This document shows positions 11,130 through 23,097 of a DNA stretch of 64,000 nt, piece after piece. The notes below the pieces were generated by a model. That model had not been told where the DNA came from. It did no database searches and saw only the letters and a program-made list of their open reading frames with translations. Position numbers and translations under genes: made by a program. How positions within the stretch are numbered: the first letter of the stretch is position 1; the number at the start of each line of letters is the position of its first letter. The DNA comes from Limnoperna fortunei (taxonomy: Eukaryota; Mollusca; Bivalvia; Mytilida; Modiolidae): assembly GCA_944474755.1 (NCBI GenBank), contig OX104117.1, positions 65,029,522 through 65,093,521 of the forward strand, in the 5' to 3' direction.

Positions 11130-11355
11130 GAGTCGTGCATTCTCTAAACACGTTACAAACTGTGATCCGCGACCAGATTTCGGTATGATATCCTAGTCAC
11201 TAAGAGGGCATAGATGATTTCTCTACTCTTTATCAACGATGGTTCGCGACTACCTGGCAATCGACAGGCTATACCTACTGTCTAAAAACGTTACCAACTA
11301 TAGTCCGAGACTACCTGGCCAGCGGGACAGCATGTATTATATCTCAACACGTAAC
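11130..11355. repeat. Degenerate ~75-bp tandem repeat (CACGTTACAAACT..CTACCTGG)
   Basis: Repeating CACGTTACAAACT, GACCAGATTTCGGTAT and GACTACCTGG blocks. The equivalent array is at 51385-51690. The open frame 11239-11451 reads through this repeat and is not a gene. Confidence 0.5.
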
Positions 11356-11450
11356 GCGGCAAGAGGTTTATATCTTGTTAAGACAACATCAAAAACATAT
11401 GTGCTTACAATATTGCGTCATATCATAAGGTTATACACAGAACAAAGATG
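11356..11450 (+). pseudogene. TMEM26 last-exon fragment (pseudogene)
   Basis: From GCGGCAAGAGGTTT on, the sequence aligns with the final ~95 nt of the TMEM26 coding exon at 52769-52867, with many substitutions (for example the C-terminal coding part reads out to a different TGA). The upstream coding exons are absent: relative to the intact locus, 51607-52768 is deleted, with AAC microhomology at the join. Confidence 0.6.
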
Positions 11451-12829
11451 AAATATTGTTCTTAGTTTGTTAGCAAAACGAGTATTATCAGTATAGAGGT
11501 ACAACGTGTGATATTTTCATTATGAACGCAATCATTCGTATATTTTTTTCTGACGTGTAAGCCATGTCTGAGTATATAACTTCTTACATAGGCAATTTAC
11601 ACACTAAGTGGATACTTCAAAATACAACGTCTCCATGTCGGTAAAAATAGTAAGAGATAACATTCTCTCACGCTTTGTATTAGAAAGTTAATTTGTTTAA
11701 CTCGTAAGACTGTGCTACAAACAAAACTTATATCTTAACTTAAATTTGAAATTAACTTCAAGCTTTGACAATCACATCTTCGTTATTCTGTACTATTTTT
11801 AGTAGTCCGTTGTATAATGCTACCTGTAGTAACTAGCATTACCAGTAAATTTAAAACAAAAATCATAAACATCGCTATGAAAGGTAAATGTAACAGAGTT
11901 GTCTTACATTAGGCAATAATTGAAATAAATAATAAAAAACACGACTTAAAAGGGAGGAAATCAATTAATAAGGTAGAAAGACACCTTAATAATAATAATA
12001 ATAAATATTATTATTATTAATATTTTACATGTTTGAAGATGTTCATAGGTTGCTATTCCCTTTTCTGCTATTTTTAGAGTGTTGAAGAAAGTTTCCGATA
12101 TCAATTACTTGTATTGCTTTGTTTGTTTGTTTGTTTGTTTGTTTGATGGTGTTTAACGCCACTTTCAGCAATTTTTCAGCTATATCATGGCGTCCAGTTT
12201 TTATAAGGGGAGGAAACCGGAGTACCCGGGAAAAACCCCCGACCTGCGGTAGGAAAACTGGCAATCCTTATCAATTAAGTTTGGGGTCGAGTACACTCTC
12301 CCTGCAGTGAGAATTGAACCGTGTATTGCTTATTGCAAAAACAAGATTGTGCTCCTTTGTATACTGTCAAAAATATTTTATGGATTTAGCGTCGTTTTAT
12401 GTTTAATATTTCTAATTATTTAAATATAATGAATCTTATTTATAAAAACTATTCATAGTAAAAGTATTTCAGCCTAAAATGTCCGAGGCCTTTCAGACAA
12501 AATTATTGAAATTTTTATACCAACAAAATTTAAAATGACATAAAACATTCTCTTATAGACACGGAAAGGTGATGACATAGAAACTCAAATACCATGTAAT
12601 ATTTTATTCTATAAAGTAAGAAAAAAATTAAAAAGCTTAGTGTCAAAGTAGGGGAATTTTATTTAATATTTTAATAAATAGATGGATCAAAATCTAAATA
12701 GAATAAACTTGACAGAAGATACTTTGGCTTTGATCATGATATCTTTTTATGTGTAGTTATATTCCTCCTATAAATTCAACACAATATGATAATTACTATA
12801 AAACTTTTCAATTTGAAATTAGTAAATAT
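11359..12829. repeat. 1,471-bp tandem duplication, copy 1
   Basis: The block starting GCAAGAGGTTTATATC recurs 1,471 bp later with no difference noticed in the stretches compared. It spans the TMEM26 3' fragment, former 3' flank, a SINE and a LINE endonuclease scrap. The copies join at GCAA. Confidence 0.85.
12119..12325 (-). repeat. tRNA-derived SINE (head on minus strand, truncated)
   Basis: It starts with a (GTTT)n tail, then GGTGTTTAACGCCACTTTC, CAGCTATATCATGGCGTCCA, AAACCGGAGTACCCGG, GGTAGGAAAACTGGCAATCC and TGAGAATTGAACC. On the minus strand the last block is a B-box-like sequence. The open frames 12043-12264 (-) and 12119-12310 (+) are this SINE. Confidence 0.7.
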
Positions 12830-13589
12830 GCAAGAGGTTTATATCTTGTTAAGACAACATCAAAAACATATGTGCTTACAATATTGCGTCATATCATAAG
12901 GTTATACACAGAACAAAGATGAAATATTGTTCTTAGTTTGTTAGCAAAACGAGTATTATCAGTATAGAGGTACAACGTGTGATATTTTCATTATGAACGC
13001 AATCATTCGTATATTTTTTTCTGACGTGTAAGCCATGTCTGAGTATATAACTTCTTACATAGGCAATTTACACACTAAGTGGATACTTCAAAATACAACG
13101 TCTCCATGTCGGTAAAAATAGTAAGAGATAACATTCTCTCACGCTTTGTATTAGAAAGTTAATTTGTTTAACTCGTAAGACTGTGCTACAAACAAAACTT
13201 ATATCTTAACTTAAATTTGAAATTAACTTCAAGCTTTGACAATCACATCTTCGTTATTCTGTACTATTTTTAGTAGTCCGTTGTATAATGCTACCTGTAG
13301 TAACTAGCATTACCAGTAAATTTAAAACAAAAATCATAAACATCGCTATGAAAGGTAAATGTAACAGAGTTGTCTTACATTAGGCAATAATTGAAATAAA
13401 TAATAAAAAACACGACTTAAAAGGGAGGAAATCAATTAATAAGGTAGAAAGACACCTTAATAATAATAATAATAAATATTATTATTATTAATATTTTACA
13501 TGTTTGAAGATGTTCATAGGTTGCTATTCCCTTTTCTGCTATTTTTAGAGTGTTGAAGAAAGTTTCCGATATCAATTACTTGTATTGCT

Positions 13590-13796
13590 TTGTTTGTTTG
13601 TTTGTTTGTTTGTTTGATGGTGTTTAACGCCACTTTCAGCAATTTTTCAGCTATATCATGGCGTCCAGTTTTTATAAGGGGAGGAAACCGGAGTACCCGG
13701 GAAAAACCCCCGACCTGCGGTAGGAAAACTGGCAATCCTTATCAATTAAGTTTGGGGTCGAGTACACTCTCCCTGCAGTGAGAATTGAACCGTGTA
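13590..13796 (-). repeat. tRNA-derived SINE inside duplication copy 2
   Basis: Duplicate of the 12119 SINE at an offset of exactly 1,471 bp. Confidence 0.7.
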
Positions 13797-14220
13797 TTGC
13801 TTATTGCAAAAACAAGATTGTGCTCCTTTGTATACTGTCAAAAATATTTTATGGATTTAGCGTCGTTTTATGTTTAATATTTCTAATTATTTAAATATAA
13901 TGAATCTTATTTATAAAAACTATTCATAGTAAAAGTATTTCAGCCTAAAATGTCCGAGGCCTTTCAGACAAAATTATTGAAATTTTTATACCAACAAAAT
14001 TTAAAATGACATAAAACATTCTCTTATAGACACGGAAAGGTGATGACATAGAAACTCAAATACCATGTAATATTTTATTCTATAAAGTAAGAAAAAAATT
14101 AAAAAGCTTAGTGTCAAAGTAGGGGAATTTTATTTAATATTTTAATAAATAGATGGATCAAAATCTAAATAGAATAAACTTGACAGAAGATACTTTGGCT
14201 TTGATCATGATATCTTTTTA

Positions 14221-14300
14221 TGTGTAGTTATATTCCTCCTATAAATTCAACACAATATGATAATTACTATAAAACTTTTCAATTTGAAATTAGTAAATAT
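14221..14300 (+). pseudogene. LINE endonuclease scrap
   Basis: In frame 14220-14300 it reads YIPPINSTQYDNYYKTFQF, resembling the part of APE-type LINE endonucleases just before the GDFN motif. The longer paralog at 53960-54090 continues into LALIGDFN. Also present at 12750-12829. Confidence 0.5.
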
Positions 14301-14319
14301 GCAAATAAAGAAAAAAAAC

Positions 14320-14940
14320 GAGAATCTGCCGAGTTGGAGACCAAAGGAAATCTTTCACGCGGGTGTCTGAGATTTTCCCGTCTTGCCTACCATCGGTGTT
14401 TGATTCTATTTATCACTAATTCGTTAAAAATATCCGTTGCTGTTATGTTTGAAGTTGTCAACAAATAGAGTTATCTACCCTGAACGTATTCTCCAGTATA
14501 ACTTTTTGCGTCAACGTGTTTGTTTTGATATGTGTTCCGCTATCCGATTGCGCAATAAGTTGGTTCATGGAAGCGCAGATATGTTGTTTTCATGTTAATA
14601 TTTAGAGGCCTAGTAGGGTGTCCGAAATTTTCCGTCATGCCCTCCCATCGGTGTTAGATCCTAAATATCTCACGACAGAGAAATCTATCTCACCAACAAG
14701 AAGTCACGAGACAATTCTATACGTCGTGTGAGAAAAGGACCGGCTTAAAAATTGGTACCACGCTGTGTCGTAAGGAAGAAATAAAGCATCTAACACAGGT
14801 GGGAAGTGAAAAGACGTCTTTATCCAACGAAGCTATATACCGAGTTGGAGAACGAAAAAAAATCTTTTACGTTGGTGTCTGAGATTTTCTCGTCTTGCAC
14901 TCTCAGCTGCTTGTTTCTATTTCTCACTAATTCTTTGATC
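14320..14940. repeat. Three diverged copies of a ~100-bp repeat
   Basis: GAGTTGGAGACCAAAGG..GGTGTCTGAGATTTTCCCG at 14330-14425, a shorter copy at 14618-14680, and GAGTTGGAGAACGAAA..GGTGTCTGAGATTTTCTCG at 14838-14935. No coding signal; family unknown. Confidence 0.5.
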
Positions 14941-15084
14941 AATTTTGCCATAATTTAAAAAAGTTCTTTTTCTAAAAGTAAGTTAGATTACTCAGATTAA
15001 TGAGTATAAATTACGAAAATTCAGTCATCACACACTAGTACACATGTACTATTACCTCGGTTAATGCAGCTTTATTTTATACAG

Positions 15085-15175
15085 CGGATTTGGTCGAGTT
15101 GTCTAGAGCGCTGGACATAATGCAAGGCGCTATAATGTTACAACAGTGTGTGTTCGACTCCTGCTGTGGTTAAGC
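15085..15175 (+). repeat. tRNA-like sequence (SINE head or tRNA pseudogene)
   Basis: GGTCGAGTTGTCTAGAGCGC resembles an A box and GTGTTCGACTCC a B box, about 50 bases apart. It has no clean acceptor stem, so a SINE head is more likely than a working tRNA. Confidence 0.45.
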
Positions 15176-15651
15176 ATAAAATCTAACAGTAATAAATTCT
15201 AGACTGTCTGAACAAGTGAATGATACCACTTGATGTATTAGTTAAGTTGCTTTAAATTGAATGGATTTGCTTAATGTAAAAAGTTATGATATATTTCGTC
15301 CGTCATTTTCAGAAGCATGATGTGGTGTAATGGCTTTAAAACTTGGGTAATCGTCATCAATTTTTATACCTTATTTCCCAATATTTCTTGCCGTAATTGC
15401 AAAAGAATCATTAAAAATTTCACACACTTGATCTTGTATAGTGATTAAAATATTTTTCAGTTAAACACTATTTGTTTGTCAAAATTGGTATACCAGTGTG
15501 ACAGAATATAGATATATCGAGGTGATTCGATTGAGGTTTAGAGTTGTGTTACGGAGTATGGAACGGGGCAGGTATGACCTCGTCTCCGGAGATTGTACTC
15601 AGGTTTATTTCATTTGATAAATTGTCGTCTTCATTAAGTTGAACTTTTAAG

Positions 15652-15745
15652 GGGCCCTCGGTTGTCAAGTTTTTAAGATAGTTCGTCTACAATTAATCAC
15701 GTAATCTGTCAAAAATGAGGTTGCGAGAATAATTTGTTTTTATCA
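15652..15745 (+). repeat. Decayed SINE head
   Basis: GGGGCCCTCGGTTGTCAAG followed by TTAAGATAGTTCGTCTAC resembles the tRNA-like head of the SINE at 37484-37680 read on its minus strand. 15180-15640 and 15750-16235 show nothing recognisable apart from two copies of a CAATAAAAAAAAC..GTAATTGAT block (15779, 16053). Confidence 0.4.
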
Positions 15746-16239
15746 AGTTAAAGGTTAAGATCGTACAATTTGTATCGTCAATAAAAAAAAAAACGTGTGT
15801 AATTGATTCCTACAAATAGCATGTTCCCAATCCATGAAAGTTCACTGCCAGTAAATAAACTGTTATGTCGCAGGTCCAGCTTAAGTATCGTCGGCTGATT
15901 CCATTACTTTCCATTAATGAGAATTGTAAAAAAAGGTAGAACGTTCCCAAGCACATCTTTGGCCGAAAATACTAACATTTCTGTGATTTGCATACATTTC
16001 TAAAATTGATCAGCATTTTCCGGGCTTAGAAAATTAAAAAAACTTATAGTCAACAATAAAAAAAACATATGTAATTGATATCCGTGACCAATTTTTTTCA
16101 ATGGTTTGAACAAATTGAGACGACCAAAAAACCACCTAAAATTTCACCTCACAAGATCTGACAATTTTTTTTACCACTGTTCAACACTTAATTCATGTCA
16201 TAGCATACAGACAAAAATGTACACATGTAACCTCTATTA

Positions 16240-16405
16240 ACCCCAATAGAACACCACAAAGTCTTAATGTAGGGTACATAATCGGGTATTTTCCTTTCGA
16301 AATTCCGGGGTATACGGGTACTCCGGTTTTCCTCCTCCAATAAAACTGGACGCCATCATATAGCTGAAAATTTGCCGAAAGTGGCGTCAAACACCACTCA
16401 AACAA
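16240..16405 (+). repeat. SINE body, opposite orientation
   Basis: Reverse complement of the SINE body: TACTCCGGTTTTCCTCCTCC, AAAACTGGACGCCATCATAT and GTGGCGTCAAACACC. The head is eroded. 16406-17080 shows no recognisable feature. Confidence 0.6.
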
Positions 16406-17080
16406 AGAAACAAACAAAAAACGAAATCTGGACAGCTGTTACTGGTACACATTTACTATCGTAATACCTAGAAACAGCCTATCGCTACCGATGACGGATA
16501 CAATTACTTCTTGATCGAGAGGTTTGTACATGTACTTCTAACAATTTATTGGATGGAATCGCTAAATCACTCACATTTAAAATATTCTCCTAACCACATT
16601 TTTAAAAGTATGACAATAAATATATGTCCCAGGACAGGGGAATTGAAGACTTGTTTATTTTGTCGATGTTTTTTTATAGCAATTACTGTCACTGATCAAT
16701 GTAGTAGTATAAGATATATTGTAATTAATAATTCACCAGATTACCAGAAGACGTTTCACGTTTAAATTAACTTTTAATTTAGACATTTGTATACAATTAA
16801 TTAGAAAAAGACTCAAAAATTCATGCAAATTTATGCCATATTAATGTTTTCTTTTGATTGAAGAAACGATTTATCTGTCGCCTACGTCTTGAATACTGAA
16901 ATAATATGAACTGCCAAATTTTTTAAACCTGGATAACCATATGCAAAAGTTAATTTCAAATACACACATGACAATAGCTCTGAAGCATTGGATTGGTGTT
17001 TAGTAATTCTGTATCTTTGACGTCCGTTTCCCATGTATTCATTGTTTTAATTACCCCCGGTTTGCTGTTAATGTGTTATT

Positions 17081-17130
17081 AGGGCCTCGGTGGCCAAGTG
17101 GTTAAGATTAGGTCTACTATAGATCAGTCT
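17081..17130 (+). repeat. SINE tRNA-like head fragment
   Basis: AGGGCCTCGGTGGCCAAGTG GTTAAGATTAGG matches the A-box part of the SINE head. 17131-17700 is AT-rich with TATATA runs and no gene seen. Confidence 0.5.
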
Positions 17131-17939
17131 ATTAAATAATGTCCATAATAGAAAGGCGCGAAATATCGATCTCCTGCATTTCAGGACTACTAACATTCGA
17201 ATAAGTTGGCAAACAACAGAAAGAACTTCTATTTATAGCGACATTTTTGTCACAACGCTAAATATTAAAACGGAAGTCCATTAGATATTAATAAATAGAA
17301 TTGGAGGCAGCTGGACATGGAGACCAATGACTATATAGAACTGGTAATCATTCACTTACCTGAGACGGACCTCCAGACTCATTCTCTATAGATATTACCA
17401 AAGATGCATGCTCAATAGGGACAGGGACCGAGATGAATATAAGAAACCAAATCGAATAAGTTGCGCCGGTTCCAGGGAAAATAACAGAAATAAACAAAGA
17501 CCAATAATACTATACAAGTATAGAAGATTATGCAACGACACAAATAACTGTGTTGTTGCCAAAATGTCTCTATAATATATAATATAATGATTATATATAA
17601 AATGTTAAAATAATTAAGTTCCTCTACTACCTAGTAATATATCACGATTATATATATTATATTATATAGGACGATTTGTAAACGTCAAGGATGGTCTTTC
17701 CTGCCTCTGAAGTTAATCCTTCCCGTAGAGATGCATATGCTAGGGAAGCAATGTACTGCACTTTCCTCTCCCAGTCAGATAAACATGCTACAGCTGACTT
17801 GGCCATATGGAATTTCCCAGAAGAGGTCTTTATATAAATTTACTTGGACAGGTAATGGTTCAATTACGTCATTCAGTCATCGTACAGCATTCTTCAATTT
17901 TCTTCCTTACCAAAAATACTGGGATTCCTTCAATGGGTT

Positions 17940-19190
17940 GGTTTAGGTCCTGCCCCCATTTGCCCGCCAGCGTTTGGTTTCCTTATAAAGTTACAATTTT
18001 CACTAATAGTCTCCTTTTTGGTAGTCTTTTTGTTGACATATGGCTTTATCTGCTGCTGCTGTTGCTAACTCATGTGCCTATGTGATTCTTTCCTTTAGCG
18101 CCTTGACATACTTGGTATTTATATCCTTTTGATTTTTACGTAAAGATAGTACTGCATGAACTGGTATTCTTAGATTACGTCTAAACAGTAAGATATATGG
18201 CGCCTGTCCTGTACGTTTGTGTCTGGTACAATTATAAGGAACACTAAGAACATAATTCGTCCATTTGACTTTCTTACTAGCTTCATGTCAACCCAGCATG
18301 TCAAGAAGTGTCCGGTTAAATCTTTCGACCATCCCGTTACCAATGGCACTGTAACTGGTAGTTCTAGATTTTGATATGCCTTTGATTTTACACCATTCTT
18401 TTATTATTTTTGCTTTCAAAATTTGCGCTTTTGTCAATGAATTTCTTCGGTTATGCCATAGTGAATAATAAACTTGTTGTAAAATGCTGCTGTCGTTGTT
18501 CTTTCAAGCTGGTTATAAGTTGAAATGGCCATGTCAATTATCCTGAATGGTCAGTAATTACTAGTATGTGTTGATAACCTCCCTAAGATGTTTCAAGGGT
18601 GAGGAAGTTCATGCACACATATTCTAGTAGTGATGTTGACGTGCACGCTGGTATGTTGGTGACTACCTTCTTGTACAACTACCACAATCATCTATCCATG
18701 TCTCTATGTACATTCATGGCCAACAAATTTTGTCTGTAATCATAGATGTTCTGTCCGTCCAATGTGCCCCATGTCGTTATGCAATGTTTCTAGTTTAGTT
18801 GGTACATGTTCTATTGGGAGAACTATTTGGCATCGTTCTTCATCATTCAATGTTGTTATCCAGTGTAGAACTACATCAATTAAGTTAAGTGATTGAACTG
18901 TTTTAAAAGTGGGTTTGGTTTAATATCCTTTCTTGTTGGTTTATTATTCGACTAACGGCATCATTCATCAGCATTTGTTCTTGCAGGTGGTCTGCATTTA
19001 ACGTCAATGTTAAATGCTGCTAAGCTGCCAGCCAACGGTGTACATTGGTATCTTGTTTTGCTGAAGTCAAAACCTAGGTAGCTAGGTTGATGTTTACCTT
19101 CTTCAAGTTGTTCCTCAGTAAGGTCCCTTTCGGTAGTGTATACTTCATCTAATCAGTTTGTAGAATCCTCTTTGATTGGTTTGTTTGGGT
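17940..19190 (-). pseudogene. Ty3/Gypsy pol relic (RNase H end to integrase)
   Basis: On the minus strand, going from high to low coordinates: an RNase H tail-like piece with HRWLAA and a DAVSR block (about 19060-18950); an integrase zinc-finger-like HNDMGHIGRTEHL block (about 18780); and an integrase core ending with GNGMVERFNRTLL (about 18360-18310), then a block resembling W..YVLSVPYN (about 18250). The order RNase H, H2C2-type finger and DDE core with the ERFNRTL glutamate helix is that of Ty3/Gypsy pol. Several stops and frame changes break it, so it is inactive. No LTRs were recognised. The plus-strand open frames here are shadows. Confidence 0.7.
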
Positions 19191-19378
19191 CTTAATGACT
19201 ACAGGCTGGACTTCGCAGATTATTTCTCTTGATGGTAAGGTTATGTTTCTACTGGTTATATTTGAAAGTTTTACTTTCTCATTTTTCTTGTATATATATT
19301 TCATCTATATTTATTTATTTGGCTCCATATCAATATCCCTATATTCATCTGATAATCTCGTGGACAGTATTATGGATG

Positions 19379-19384
19379 GTTTTG
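19379..19384. other. Left 6-bp target-site duplication GTTTTG
   Basis: GTTTTG directly precedes the terminal inverted repeat that begins TATGGAACGCC. The same six bases follow the other end at 33644-33649. Confidence 0.85.
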
Positions 19385-20104
19385 TATGGAACGCCATAGC
19401 TGTCTTATGTTTAAACTCAACATGTTGTCTTGTTCATGTATTATTACGTAAGGTTAAATCTTATTTTGTGCAGTTCAAATAACTTTATCTGTTGTCAATC
19501 AGTGATTATGTTTAGTCGAAACATAGTTTGTAAAGTAAATTGATTGCTTTGCAGGGTCAATTTTATAGTTTGTTGCGTTCCTAGTTAATAATGTCCAGCT
19601 GAAAATCATGTTGTATCGTCTGCTTACAAATATGTCGAGTCTAATGTTTATAACGTTCAGTTTACTATTTATTGTATAAAGTCAATATGACGTCTTGTTA
19701 AGGTAATAATTGGGTACGTAGGGTTTAACTTTTTACGATGTTGTTATCTTATGTTTAAACACCTTAAACTCAACATGTTGTCTTGTCCATGTTTTATTAC
19801 GTTATGTTAAAACTTATTTTGTGCAGTTCAAATAACGTTGTCTATTGTCAACTAGTGATTATGTTTAGTCGAAACATAGTTTGCAAAGTAAATTGGTTTT
19901 TATGCAGGGTCAGTTCCATAGTTTGTTGTGTTTATAATTGTTAATGTCCAGTTGAATATCATGTTGTATTGTCTGCTTAAAATATGTTGGGTTAAATGTT
20001 TATAACGTTCGGGTTGCGTATTTATAGTATCAAGTCCATATGACGTCTCGTTACGGTAATAATTGAGTACGTAGATGTAATTTTTAACAATGTCCTTTTG
20101 TGTT
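19385..20104 (+). repeat. Left terminal inverted repeat (~720 bp)
   Basis: Matches the reverse complement of 32928-33643. It is built of two diverged ~353-bp subunits, each starting near CTCAACATGTTGTCTTG (19416 and 19769). The first 14 bases, TATGGAACGCCATA, form a small hairpin. Confidence 0.85.
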
Positions 20105-20344
20105 GTCACGTTGTTGTAATATTAACACTAACATTGTCTAATCTTTATTATGTCAAGTCCAAAAATAAACTTGTTATGTTCATTTGTCGTTACGTTGTTG
20201 TTCATTCTGAACGTCTTTAATATTATCGTAACTGATCTTTTCGGAACTTTATGGAAAAGAAAGAGCGCGAAAAATAACAAGTGAGACCAGCAGACGAGAA
20301 AATAGACATGTGGTGCGCAACATTTTTAAGCAGGAGCAAGAACC

Positions 20345-20400
20345 TATATAAATGAGTATACTATAGTCTCAGAGGAACAAGGAAAAGAGCTTTTTTAAGG
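20345..20400 (+). promoter_or_regulatory. Possible promoter and 5' exon of the transposon's accessory gene
   Basis: TATATAAA at 20345-20352, about 240 bp inside the left repeat, followed ~45 bp later by a donor-like AAG/GTATGC (20399/20400). A good acceptor, TTTTTTTTTTAAATAG (to 25238), lies just before the SAM-domain ATG. A 5' UTR exon spliced over ~4.8 kb is possible; this is inference only. Confidence 0.3.
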
Positions 20401-20666
20401 TATGCAACCAAACGCTATCTGTATCTGAATTGGTTACTTTGTATGACCCACAATTGGGGTTTTTACAACAGAACATAAAGCTGTATTACATGTCGGGTGT
20501 GTGTACGCGTTATATTCGCTTTACGGAAAATAAACATTACTAATATCACATTAGCAGGTAGAAATTTGCTGCGAAAACGTTTTAAATAAATATTTTGTTG
20601 ATTTCATTCATAATTCTAAATTATTGTATCTTTCCACAATAATATAAAGAGATTCTTCTTTTCTGC

Positions 20667-20765
20667 TAGTCCGAGAATCCTCTGCCGTCCAACGCTTTTT
20701 TTTTTCATTGGACCCACGCAAAAAAAAGGAAAAAAGGCGTTGGATGACAGAGAATTCTCGGACTA
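20667..20765. mobile_element. Foldback MITE, copy 1, 9-bp TSD
   Basis: An almost complete palindrome starting TAGTCCGAGAATCCTCTGCC and ending in TTCTCGGACTA, with a poly-T/poly-A centre. Flanked by CTTTTCTGC on both sides (20658-20666 and 20766-20774). The 9-bp duplication fits Mutator-like elements (inference). Confidence 0.85.
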
Positions 20766-22009
20766 CTTTTCTGCATTTTACATATATTTATATAAATAAT
20801 TAGACCCTACTCGCCGTTTTTTGGGTACCTCCTAAATTTTTAATAGAACCCCCTGCATAAAAAGCTAGTGAAACCCCTGGTTAACCGTTATAGTTACATG
20901 AAAACAAATACAATTAAAATTTAATATTATTATTACTTTAAAATGTATGTTACAATAAGTTATATTAAAATGTGCATTTTACACATATATCAATAATAAA
21001 TGTTGGAACTGAATTAAAGATAGCTATATTCATATAGTGTTTGGACAAATTGAATGTCAACTTAAAACTGTTTGTTTAATTAATTAAATTTAATAAAAGT
21101 TTTAACCCATGAGAACCACCAAAGGACTCGATTAAAGTGAATCAATAGACCAAGAGTAATCCGAATGAATCAAAGTGTGTCATACAAATTTCTGATTGGT
21201 TTAACTTGTTGACCGGTTGGGAATTTACCTACTTAATATTCATGACTGTTATTTTAGCTCATTTGTTAATAGAATAAATAAATCATGCAAAACATACATG
21301 TCTTTACTAAAAAGGGTACAATATAAATATTTATATATTCATATATATTAGGTGTGTATAAAATGTTCAGGTATTTGTACAGATATTTTCTACTCTTTTT
21401 GTCAACTTGACGCTACGGAAACACGATTGTGTTGTAGCTACTTTTAGAAATAAATCTGCAATTGACCGGTTGTGATTGGCCTCCGTGGCCCAGGTCCATT
21501 GTTGAAAGTCAAATGGTTCGTCGGTCCATGAAGGAAAACTTGAATAAATTAAAATTTTGCGACAAGTAAGTTTATCAGCCTATAGTATCAATTAAATGTG
21601 CATCCGGGTTGGCCACAGTTCAACATCCATTAACTCTACCCACCACAACCAGACGATTAAGTTTGAAAATGTGGTCCATACATTCAGTGATTTCCGCGAG
21701 TTAGCTTTGTGGATCCATTGAAACTATGTAGACATATCTCTAGCTGAAGGTTGCAGTTATTAATATTCATTTGTGCTGCTATTGCGCAAAAGGGAATATT
21801 ATGATTTGGATCACTGTTTTGTAAATTTAATATTTTTTCACTCTGATTTTGATTTTTTTTCAATCCAATTTTATTTTCTTGATCCAATAAAAACATGGCC
21901 ACTGTTACTAAAAATAGAACATATAGTAAAAGTACTTTAAATGACTTATAACTCAAAAACTATAACAGAGAGGAAAAATCGGATGAATCTTAAGCTCTTC
22001 AGAATCAAA

Positions 22010-22440
22010 AGTTCTACTAAACTCTCTAATAGGTCGAAGTTGTCAGTTGACCCCTTTTAGGAGTTGTGCCTCTTAAAAGTCAAAAATCATGTTTTTTTAA
22101 TGTGTTTGCCTTTAAGAATGAAAACTGAAAAGCTGTTGCTAGCTGAAATGTCAGATCAAGAAGCTCTACAAAAATCTCCATTGGAATGTAGTTGTCAGAT
22201 GACCCCTTTTGGGGGTTTTCCCCCTTTAAAGGTCAAAAATCATGTTTTTTGCTTATTGAATGAAAACTATTTCTGAAAGAAAAAAGCGGTTTCTTGCTTA
22301 AATGTTCAGCTCGAGAAGCTCTACAAAAGTCTCTATTTGGACCATAGTCATCTGATAACCCCTTTTAGGGGATTTGCCATTTTATTTACTTTAAGTTCAA
22401 AAATCATGTTTTCTGCATAGGCCAAAAAAAATTACTTCTG
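22010..22440. repeat. ~155-bp tandem repeat, three diverged units
   Basis: Each unit has GTCA(G/T)(T/A)TGACCCCTTTT, a short spacer, then TCAAAAATCATGTTTTTT and AAGCTCTACAAAA. The frame 22064-22276 runs through it and is not a gene. 22440-22950 is AT-rich with nothing recognised. Confidence 0.6.
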
Positions 22441-22956
22441 TTTCTGGTCTCAAGCCCCCCAAAAATAGGTAAGGTAGGTATGATCTTTTTTTGTTTTATT
22501 TTTTGTTTGTTTTTTTTAATTGTATGTATAAGTTTAACATAGGCAAGCTTGAAATTGCAAAATGGAACGTAATCACTTGCTTTATGTTGTAAGTTACCTA
22601 AAAGGACATTCCAAATATCTATACAACAATTTATATATTAAAAGCAAAGCTCTGTGAATAGTTTTATTCAATAGACTTTTATTTCGGTGTCAAAGTTTAA
22701 GAAAACCCACTTTATTTTTCAATTTCAAAAGAATGCCTCTCTATATTTTCAGATTTTAATTGAAAATGTTATATAAATGTGTATGTTATTCTGATTGTAG
22801 AAATACATTTTAAAATCAGATCTGGTTGTTATGTTTCATTTATTAATAAAGTCAGTCATTTGCTGCTATTTTTTTGGCCTAAGCAATAACATAAAACTGC
22901 ACATACCTTTACTATTGATTATTTATATACAATGTATATAGCAACATTTTTATACC

Positions 22957-23095
22957 CCCGCTCGACAGAGTCGGGGGTATATAGTGGTCCTCATGTCCGT
23001 CCGTTCGTCCGTCCACATTTGGTTTCCGGATGATTATTCAAAAAGTTTACATCCGATTTGAATGAAACTTTGGGATATTGTTATATATTAGGTTG
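22957..23095 (+). mobile_element. 5' head of another hairpin-headed family
   Basis: Hairpin ATACCCCCG / CGGGGGTAT with inner CTCGACAGAGT, then TATAGTGGTCCTCATGTCCG, GTCCG repeats and GATTTGAATGAAACTTTGGG. Same design as the 1-9650 elements with different stem bases. It runs into the foldback at 23098. Confidence 0.55.
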
Positions 23096-23097
23096 GT

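Larger units (their letters stand above)
12830..14300. repeat. 1,471-bp tandem duplication, copy 2
   Basis: Second copy of 11359-12829. It ends at AAATAT (14300), followed by GCAAATAAAG, which gives GCAA microhomology at the duplication boundary. Confidence 0.85.

Noticed and set aside
15085..15175. Functional tRNA gene
   Set aside because: Boxes A and B are present but acceptor and anticodon stems do not form convincingly; fits a SINE head.
16511..16765. 84-codon plus frame with several Cys
   Set aside because: No splice or start context and no family resemblance.
17731..18085. Overlapping plus-strand frames of 71 and 92 codons
   Set aside because: Antisense shadows of the minus-strand Gypsy relic.
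21684..21960. Minus frame with a hydrophobic signal-anchor-like start (SFKVLLLYVLFLVTVAMFLL)
   Set aside because: No in-frame ATG before the hydrophobic part. A strong acceptor-like CCTCTCTGTTATAG precedes it, but no donor or downstream exon was found; too weak to call.
22957..23095. CRISPR-like or bacterial attachment hairpin
   Set aside because: The hairpin belongs to a dispersed animal repeat head; no spacer-repeat structure exists anywhere in the window.
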